Source: Caldifarciminota bacterium
GTDB taxonomy: Bacteria; Hydrothermota; Tepidihabitantia; Tepidihabitantales; Tepidihabitantaceae
Length of the DNA stretch: 11,315 nt
Assembly (NCBI GenBank): GCA_016935775.1
Contig: JAFGQF010000250.1
Location: 1 to 11,315 of the forward strand
Direction of reading: 5' to 3'
The notes beneath the pieces were generated by a model. The model saw nothing but the letters and a program-made list of their open reading frames with translations. It had not been told where the DNA came from and searched no databases. Within the stretch, counting starts at the first letter, position 1, and each line of letters starts with the position of its first letter. A program made the translations under genes and the position numbers. Shown piece by piece: positions 7,037 through 11,315 of this stretch.

Positions 7037-8478
7037 CAGAGCTTGCCCCGCTGGTTGCGGCCCGCGATGCCGAGCTCGCCCCGGTACTTGGCGACGGTGC
7101 GGCGCGATATCTTCACGCCCTGCTCCTGGAGCCGCGCGCCGATCTGGTCGTCGGAAAGCGGGTCGTCCGGGCTCTCCTTCTCGATGACGTTGCGGATCAG
7201 CTCCTTGATGCTCGCCCGCGACTTGTCGCCCGCGCCGGCCTTGAAGAAGTGCTTGAGCGGGAAGATCCCGTAGTCGGTCTCGACGTACTTGTTGGCCGAG
7301 GCGCGCGACACGGTCGAGGGGTGAACGCCGAGCTCGGCGGCCGCGTCCTTGAGCGTCGCCGGCTTCAGGTGCTCGGGCCCGTGCCGGAAGAAGCCCTCCT
7401 GCTCGCGCACGACCACCCGGATGAGTCGCTCCAGGGTCAGGCGCCGCGACTCGATCGCCTTGAGCAGCATCACCGCCCGCTGGTACTTCTGCCGGGCGAA
7501 ATCGACCTGCTCGGGCGGGAACGCCCGCGGGTTGCGCAGGATATCGACGAACCGGCGGGCCAGCCGCAGCCTGGGAATCCGGTCGTCGTTGTAGTCGGCG
7601 CAGATCCGGTTGTCGCGCCAGAATACCGAGAAATCGGGCGCGACGTACTCGGCCGGCCGGCATGAGTAGCGTCGCCCGGGCCGCGGCTCAAGACCGACCA
7701 GCAGCGCGGCCGCCGCCTTGACCGACTCGACGTCGGTCTTGAGCAGCCGGGCGACCCGGCCGAGCTGCAGCTGGAGCAGGGCCTGCCAGCACTGCTCGAT
7801 CAGCCGGTATTCGAGCGTCTCCGGACCGTGGCCGTGCAGCTCGAGCTGGACCAGCAGGGCGCTGCGCTGGTCCGGGCAGGCGATGCCGCCCGGCTCGACC
7901 CGCTGGATATGGTAGAGCACCGCCCGCAACCGGCCGATTTCAAGCCCGTGGTTGAGAGCCAGTTCCTCCTCGGGCACGGCCAGGAAACCGTCGTCGTCGA
8001 GCGACTCGAGCACCAGCTCGGCGATCCGGGCGTCCTCCTCGGACAGCACCGCCCGCAGCTCGGGCATCAGCGACTCGACAACCCCCGGGCCCTCTGCGGC
8101 CGCGAGGTCGATCGCGTCGGTTTCATTCTCACCGCCGGCCGACGGCTGGAAGGTGGCGGCAAAGAACCCGTCGTCCGGCACCAGGTCAAGAAACTCCGTC
8201 GAACCGCCCAGCTCGTCCGGCGCCTGCTCGGAATCACCCAGGAAATCCTGCCCGGCCAGGCTCTCCGCCTCGGGGCTGTCGGGTGCAAAATCGTCGGCGG
8301 CGGCCGGCTCGGAGTCGCTCGCCTCGGCCCGCTCCTCGAGCACCGGGTTCTCCTCCACCTCCTGCCGCACCAGCCCTTCGAGCTCGACCGTGGTCAACGG
8401 CAACAGCTTGAGCGTCAGGATGAGCTGCGGGTGCAGCTTCAGTTCCTGCCTGAGTTCGAGCCCGAGTCCCTGCTTCAT
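7036..8478 (-). CDS. rpoN: RNA polymerase sigma-54 factor RpoN
   Basis: Alternative sigma factor that recognises -24/-12 promoters and needs an AAA+ enhancer-binding activator to open DNA. The 480-residue length is typical. Region I (about 1-48) has the usual leucine- and glutamine-containing amphipathic pattern (QELKLHPQLILTLKLL, near 11-26). An acidic, A/D/E/S-rich linker (about 48-130) is region II. The core-binding domain is about 130-330. The helix-turn-helix for the -12 element is at about 374-396 (TLKDAAAELGVHPSTVSRA). The RpoN box at 458-467 reads SRRTVAKYRG instead of the common ARRTVAKYRE. I chose the ATG at 8478 because it overlaps the lptB stop (ATGA) and gives the standard N-terminus. 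A longer frame to 8526 would run into lptB. The position after lptB is conserved in many diderms. Confidence 0.96.
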   Translation of the reverse strand: MKQGLGLELRQELKLHPQLILTLKLLPLTTVELEGLVRQEVEENPVLEERAEASDSEPAAADDFAPDSPEAESLAGQDFLGDSEQAPDELGGSTEFLDLVPDDGFFAATFQPSAGGENETDAIDLAAAEGPGVVESLMPELRAVLSEEDARIAELVLESLDDDGFLAVPEEELALNHGLEIGRLRAVLYHIQRVEPGGIACPDQRSALLVQLELHGHGPETLEYRLIEQCWQALLQLQLGRVARLLKTDVESVKAAAALLVGLEPRPGRRYSCRPAEYVAPDFSVFWRDNRICADYNDDRIPRLRLARRFVDILRNPRAFPPEQVDFARQKYQRAVMLLKAIESRRLTLERLIRVVVREQEGFFRHGPEHLKPATLKDAAAELGVHPSTVSRASANKYVETDYGIFPLKHFFKAGAGDKSRASIKELIRNVIEKESPDDPLSDDQIGARLQEQGVKISRRTVAKYRGELGIAGRNQRGKL

Positions 8479-9194
8479 ATCCGGAACCGCTCCCCGAGGT
8501 AGACCGCGCGCGCCCGCTCGTCGCACACCAGGTCGTCGGAAGTGCCGGACAGGAGCACCCGGGCATCGTACATGATGTACGCCCGGTCGGTTATCTCCAG
8601 CGTTTCTCGCACGTTATGGTCGGTTATCAGAATGCCGAGTCCCTCGTCACGCAGCGCCCGGACAATGTCCTGGATTTCGGCCCGGACGATCGGGTCAATG
8701 CCGGTGAAGGGTTCGTCCAGCAGCAGGAAGGACGGTTCGGCGGCCAGGGCCCGGGCCAGTTCGACCCGCCGGCGCTCGCCGCCGGACAGGGTCTGCCCCT
8801 GCTGGCTTCCGAGCTGGCCGACGTTGAACTTGGCCAGCAGTTCGTCCACGCGGGCGTCCTGCCGCGCCCGCGGCATCCCGCGCATCTCGAGTATCGCCCG
8901 GATATTGTCTCGCACCGACAGCTTGCGGAAAATCGACGGCTCCTGGCTCAGGTAGCCGAGCCCGAGCCGGGCCCGCCGGTAGACCGGGGTGCGCGTGATG
9001 TCGTGGCCGTCCAGGACTATCCGGCCCTGCTCGGGCCGGATGAAGCCGGTGATCATGTGAAAGGTGGTCGTCTTGCCCGCGCCGTTCGGCCCGAGCAGGC
9101 CGACAATCTCGCCCCGGCCCAGTTCCAGGCTGACCCCGTCCACCACCCGGCGACCCGAGTAGCTCTTGACCAGTCCCTCGGCGATGAGCTTCAC
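8475..9194 (-). CDS. lptB: LPS export ABC transporter ATP-binding protein LptB
   Basis: Cytoplasmic ATPase of the LptB2FGC complex, which extracts lipopolysaccharide from the inner membrane and pushes it along the LptA bridge. The 239 residues (E. coli 241) show Walker A GPNGAGKT (35-42), the Q-loop in YLSQEPSIFRKLSV (81-94), the ABC signature LSGGERRRVE (136-145), Walker B FLLLDEP (156-162) and the switch histidine at 193 (TDHNVRET). The QEPSIFRKLSV stretch is characteristic of LptB. The start is a GTG at 9194 that overlaps the lptA stop (GTGA), with GAGGG a few bases upstream. It lies between lptA and rpoN, as in many diderm genomes. lptF, lptG and lptD are not in the window. Confidence 0.96.
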   Translation of the reverse strand: MKLIAEGLVKSYSGRRVVDGVSLELGRGEIVGLLGPNGAGKTTTFHMITGFIRPEQGRIVLDGHDITRTPVYRRARLGLGYLSQEPSIFRKLSVRDNIRAILEMRGMPRARQDARVDELLAKFNVGQLGSQQGQTLSGGERRRVELARALAAEPSFLLLDEPFTGIDPIVRAEIQDIVRALRDEGLGILITDHNVRETLEITDRAYIMYDARVLLSGTSDDLVCDERARAVYLGERFRI

Positions 9195-10219
9195 GACCCG
9201 CCCTCGCGCACCAGCCGGCCGTCGCGCAGCTCGGTGACCGCGACCTCGATCACCTCGCCGCGCTCGAACCGGATGGCGATGGTCGAGCCCCGCACCTCGA
9301 CCCGGTCGCCGCCCTCGGTGCGGTAGCTGCCCGTCGCGCTCCCGGCCACGGTCAGCGATTCCAGCCCGCCGCCGCGCACCCGGACTCGCACGCTGTCCCC
9401 GCCGGTCCGGCTCAGGCTGTCGCGAACCTCGGGCCGCCCGGTCGCCAGCCCGGAATCGCCGCGCAGGAAGTAGACCAGCGTGTCGCAATCCATCCCGGCC
9501 CGGCCCGAACTGACCCGCACGCTGTCAACGAACGTCGCCCTCGACTCCTGCCCGTCCCAGAACACCTGCCGGCCGGTGACCGCGACTTCGTTGTCGCTCT
9601 CCCCGAAAACCAGCCGCGGCCCGCTGTCCACGACCCCGGTTCGGCCGCCGAGGTCATAGCTGCCGTGCCGGCCGCGCAGCACGAACCCGCGGTCGCGGTG
9701 GGCCAGTTCGAGACCGTTCTCGGCGACCACCCGCCGGCCGGGAACGTCATAGCGCAAATCGGGCGCGGATATCACCAGCGAGTCCTGCTCGACCCGGACC
9801 CGGCCGTGCAGGGTCGTCACCCGTTCATCGAGCCGGTACACGGCCGAGTCGGCCAGCACGAGCGCCCCGGGGCTCACTATCACCACCGAGTCGGAGATGA
9901 CGGCGTAGCCGAGCCGATCGTTCAGCCGCGCCCGGCCCGCGCTGATCCGGGTATCGCCGTCGGTGATGACGACCGAGTCCTCGAACACGGTCTCCTCGCC
10001 GTTGACCGTACGGACGATCTCCATCCGCTTCGCGTAGATATCGGCCCCCGCCGCGCTCCCGGCGAGCAACAGCACCAGCGCCGCGCCCAGGAGCATTCGC
10101 CATTCGCACTTCGCCATTCGCACTTCGGCCCGGGACATTCGCCATTTGCCATTCGCACTTCGCACTTCGGTCCGGGGCATTCGCCATTCGCACTTCGCCA
10201 TTCGCACTTCGGCTGTCAC
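9191..10219 (-). CDS. lptA: LptA/OstA-like periplasmic LPS transport protein, long form, uncertain start
   Basis: Periplasmic beta-jellyroll protein that bridges LPS from the inner to the outer membrane. The mature part carries repeated strand motifs of the OstA fold (EDSVVITDG, ISDSVVIVS, LADSAVYRL, EQDSLVISA, FVDSVRVS), about 25 residues apart. It is much longer than E. coli LptA (185), like the multi-repeat OstA proteins of FCB-type bacteria. Two starts are possible. GTG at 10219 overlaps the lptC stop (GTGA), matching the operon style, and gives 342 residues with a 41-residue charged lead encoded by a repeat array. ATG at 10096 gives 301 residues beginning MLLGAALVLLLAGSAAGA, a clean signal peptide with cleavage likely before the following D. 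Neither has a well-spaced Shine-Dalgarno sequence. It sits between lptC and lptB. Identity rests on fold motifs and context. Confidence 0.82.
   Translation of the reverse strand: MTAEVRMAKCEWRMPRTEVRSANGKWRMSRAEVRMAKCEWRMLLGAALVLLLAGSAAGADIYAKRMEIVRTVNGEETVFEDSVVITDGDTRISAGRARLNDRLGYAVISDSVVIVSPGALVLADSAVYRLDERVTTLHGRVRVEQDSLVISAPDLRYDVPGRRVVAENGLELAHRDRGFVLRGRHGSYDLGGRTGVVDSGPRLVFGESDNEVAVTGRQVFWDGQESRATFVDSVRVSSGRAGMDCDTLVYFLRGDSGLATGRPEVRDSLSRTGGDSVRVRVRGGGLESLTVAGSATGSYRTEGGDRVEVRGSTIAIRFERGEVIEVAVTELRDGRLVREGGS
10094..10212. repeat. Three-copy heptanucleotide-based repeat array at the lptC/lptA junction
   Basis: Three 35-nt units at 10094-10128, 10136-10170 and 10178-10212 are separated by 7-nt spacers (CCCGGGA and TCCGGGG), giving a 42-nt period. 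Units 1 and 3 are identical. Unit 2 has the same words in a different order and one CATTTGC. Each unit is five 7-nt words drawn from CATTCGC, ACTTCGC and a final ACTTCGG, so the whole array is 17 heptads. It is far less GC-rich than the flanks. On the minus strand it encodes repeats of the MAKCEWRM type ahead of the LptA signal peptide. It has no CRISPR character, since the spacers are short and alike. Confidence 0.9.
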
Positions 10220-10758
10220 TCCCCGCTGTCCGGCCCGGCTTCGAACCGGTACTCGGCCTGGCCGCTCACCTCGCTCAGGATACGGATCCGGGTCAGCCCG
10301 GCGTCCGACACCAGCCCCTGCCCGCTGACCCGGCCCTTCGGGGTCGCGATGTCCACCGGCGCGTCGGTCCGAACCTCGCGGGTGGTGTTGTTCCAGCCGA
10401 GCGAATCGGTTTGAAGCAGGGTGCTGTCCGCGGTTTCGACCACCACCTCACCCCGGGCGACAAGGTTGCTGCTGCTCGAGAAAATCTCGCCCCGGCGGGC
10501 AACCAGCACCGCGTGCACCGCACCCGTCTCGTCGTAGAAGTCAACCCGCGGTTCGACCACGTCCACCCGCCCCTCGGCATCAAAGACATAGGCGGTGTCC
10601 GCCCTGAGCGTGTAGAGCCGCTCGCCGCTCGAACTCTCGTGCATCGTGAACCCTTCGACCACCTGGTCGGGCAATGTCAACATCCCGGCAACCGGCTCAT
10701 CGGAAGGACAGCCGGCCAGCAGCAACAGCCCGGCCGCCAGTGCCGCCGGCCTGCTCAC
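10216..10758 (-). CDS. lptC: LPS export protein LptC, predicted lipoprotein
   Basis: Inner-membrane-anchored periplasmic partner of LptBFG that passes LPS to LptA. The 180-residue product starts at a GTG (10758) that overlaps the acyltransferase stop (GTGA) with GGAGG 4 nt upstream. It opens with a short signal and a lipobox LLLLAGC ending at Cys17, so it should be a lipoprotein. E. coli LptC instead keeps an uncleaved TM helix. The fold markers of the LptC/YrbK family are present: LRADTAYVF, RVDFYDETGA, ARRGEIF, an LLQTDSLGW segment followed by VRTDAPVDI, and RVSGQGLVSD. That order (sLxw, TdxpV, GxGl) is the family hallmark. Position before lptA and lptB supports it. The mild uncertainty is only about how divergent it is. 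Confidence 0.88.
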   Translation of the reverse strand: MSRPAALAAGLLLLAGCPSDEPVAGMLTLPDQVVEGFTMHESSSGERLYTLRADTAYVFDAEGRVDVVEPRVDFYDETGAVHAVLVARRGEIFSSSSNLVARGEVVVETADSTLLQTDSLGWNNTTREVRTDAPVDIATPKGRVSGQGLVSDAGLTRIRILSEVSGQAEYRFEAGPDSGE

Positions 10759-11315
10759 GCCGCCTCCGCCGCGCGCAGCGCGCCGTCCTTGGCCCAGAAC
10801 ACCCACTCCTCGGGACGGGCACGGACCTCGGCCAGCAGCGCCCGGGCCGCCGCATCCGGGCCGCCGGGCGGGTAGACCCGGACCTCCAGCCCGCGCCGGC
10901 CCACGCTGCAGAACAGCGGCACGACCTCGGTCCTGAGCCGGCGCGCGAGCTCGAACCCGACCTCGGGCAGCCTCAGGCCGAGCCCGCCGGCCCGGGTCTG
11001 GCAGGCGCTTCCCCGGCTGGTGTTGTCGAGCACGAACCCGGTCAGGCCTCGCCTGCCGGCACGGCCGACCAGCTCGCGGGCGGTTCGCACCTGGCAGACC
11101 CCTGCCCCGCGCCGGACTTCGTCGAGCGCCCGGGCAAGGGCGGCGTCGCGCTGGGCCGCGGTCGCCACGCCGACCGGCTCGCCCCTCCGGGCAAACACCA
11201 TCGGCAGGAACTCCCACGTCCCGTAGTGAAAGGAAGCCATCACCTTATGCAAGTCACGTTCCATCAATTGCCGCGCACCATTGTCCCACCTGATGGTCGC
11301 ATTGTCAACCAGTTC
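10755..11315 (-). CDS. Lipid A-type acyltransferase (LpxL/HtrB family), 5' end outside window
   Basis: C-terminal 186 residues of a membrane-associated acyltransferase of the LpxL/LpxM (HtrB/MsbB) family, which adds secondary acyl chains to lipid A or related lipids. The frame is open to the window edge, so the start lies outside. An internal TTG-ATG near 11267 is not a likely start, since family-like sequence continues upstream of it. The catalytic H-x4-E motif is visible as HYGTWE (H30 and E35 of the visible part). Later motifs fit the family: FVLDNTSRG in the place of the usual D-Q loop, VVPLFCSVGRRGLEVRV, and PEEWVFWAKD near the C-terminus, which resembles the usual PEQWLW-HRRWK ending. 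The stop overlaps the GTG of lptC. The substrate cannot be told. Confidence 0.82.
   Translation of the reverse strand, partial: ELVDNATIRWDNGARQLMERDLHKVMASFHYGTWEFLPMVFARRGEPVGVATAAQRDAALARALDEVRRGAGVCQVRTARELVGRAGRRGLTGFVLDNTSRGSACQTRAGGLGLRLPEVGFELARRLRTEVVPLFCSVGRRGLEVRVYPPGGPDAAARALLAEVRARPEEWVFWAKDGALRAAEAA

Noticed and set aside
5204..7273. 689-codon open plus-strand frame opposite selB
   Set aside because: It mirrors the selB codons, with H, R, P and Q-rich text and no motifs. selB has full GTPase motifs on the other strand.
10094..10212. Short CRISPR array
   Set aside because: The spacers are only 7 nt and nearly the same, units are made of smaller 7-nt words, and no cas genes are nearby.

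Overview
This is a GC-rich, almost fully coding stretch from a diderm (LPS-making) bacterium. It holds two convergent gene clusters that meet near position 4030. The outer-membrane genes (a lipid A-type acyltransferase and lptC-lptA-lptB), sigma-54 and a selenocysteine machinery point to a Gram-negative lineage. The long, multi-repeat LptA and heptanucleotide repeats at gene ends suggest an uncultured phylum of the FCB or WOR-3/TA06 type rather than a proteobacterium. That placement is inference only.

Plus strand, 178-3992: a three-gene cluster. It encodes a TrkH/KtrB potassium-translocating subunit with an unusual N-terminal multi-helix extension, its RCK partner of the TrkA/KtrA type, and a membrane sensor (TM, extracytoplasmic helical domain, TM, HAMP, PAS) that ends without a kinase or other output domain. 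The spacing is tight: 10 nt between the first two genes and 1 nt between the second and third.

Minus strand, 11315 down to 4074: one tightly packed operon in the order lipid A-type acyltransferase (cut by the window edge), lptC, lptA, lptB, rpoN, selB, selD. Five of the six junctions are stop/start overlaps (GTGA, GTGA, GTGA, ATGA, TGATG). The last has a 2-nt gap with a strong Shine-Dalgarno sequence. The lptC-lptA-lptB-rpoN order is well known from other diderms. Here the selenocysteine genes selB and selD follow rpoN where hpf/ptsN often sit.

The most important annotation point is that selD is itself a selenoprotein gene. Its reading frame begins at 5114, not 5045, and crosses an in-frame UGA at 5070-5072 exactly where the catalytic Cys/Sec of selenophosphate synthetase belongs. 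A candidate bacterial SECIS hairpin follows directly. SelD makes selenophosphate and SelB delivers Sec-tRNA to UGA codons, so this operon makes part of the machinery needed to translate its own last gene. No selA or tRNA-Sec (selC) is visible here.

A second unusual structure lies at 10094-10212. It is a three-copy, 42-nt-period array built of 7-nt words at the lptC/lptA junction, within the open reading frame ahead of the LptA signal peptide. It makes the LptA start uncertain.
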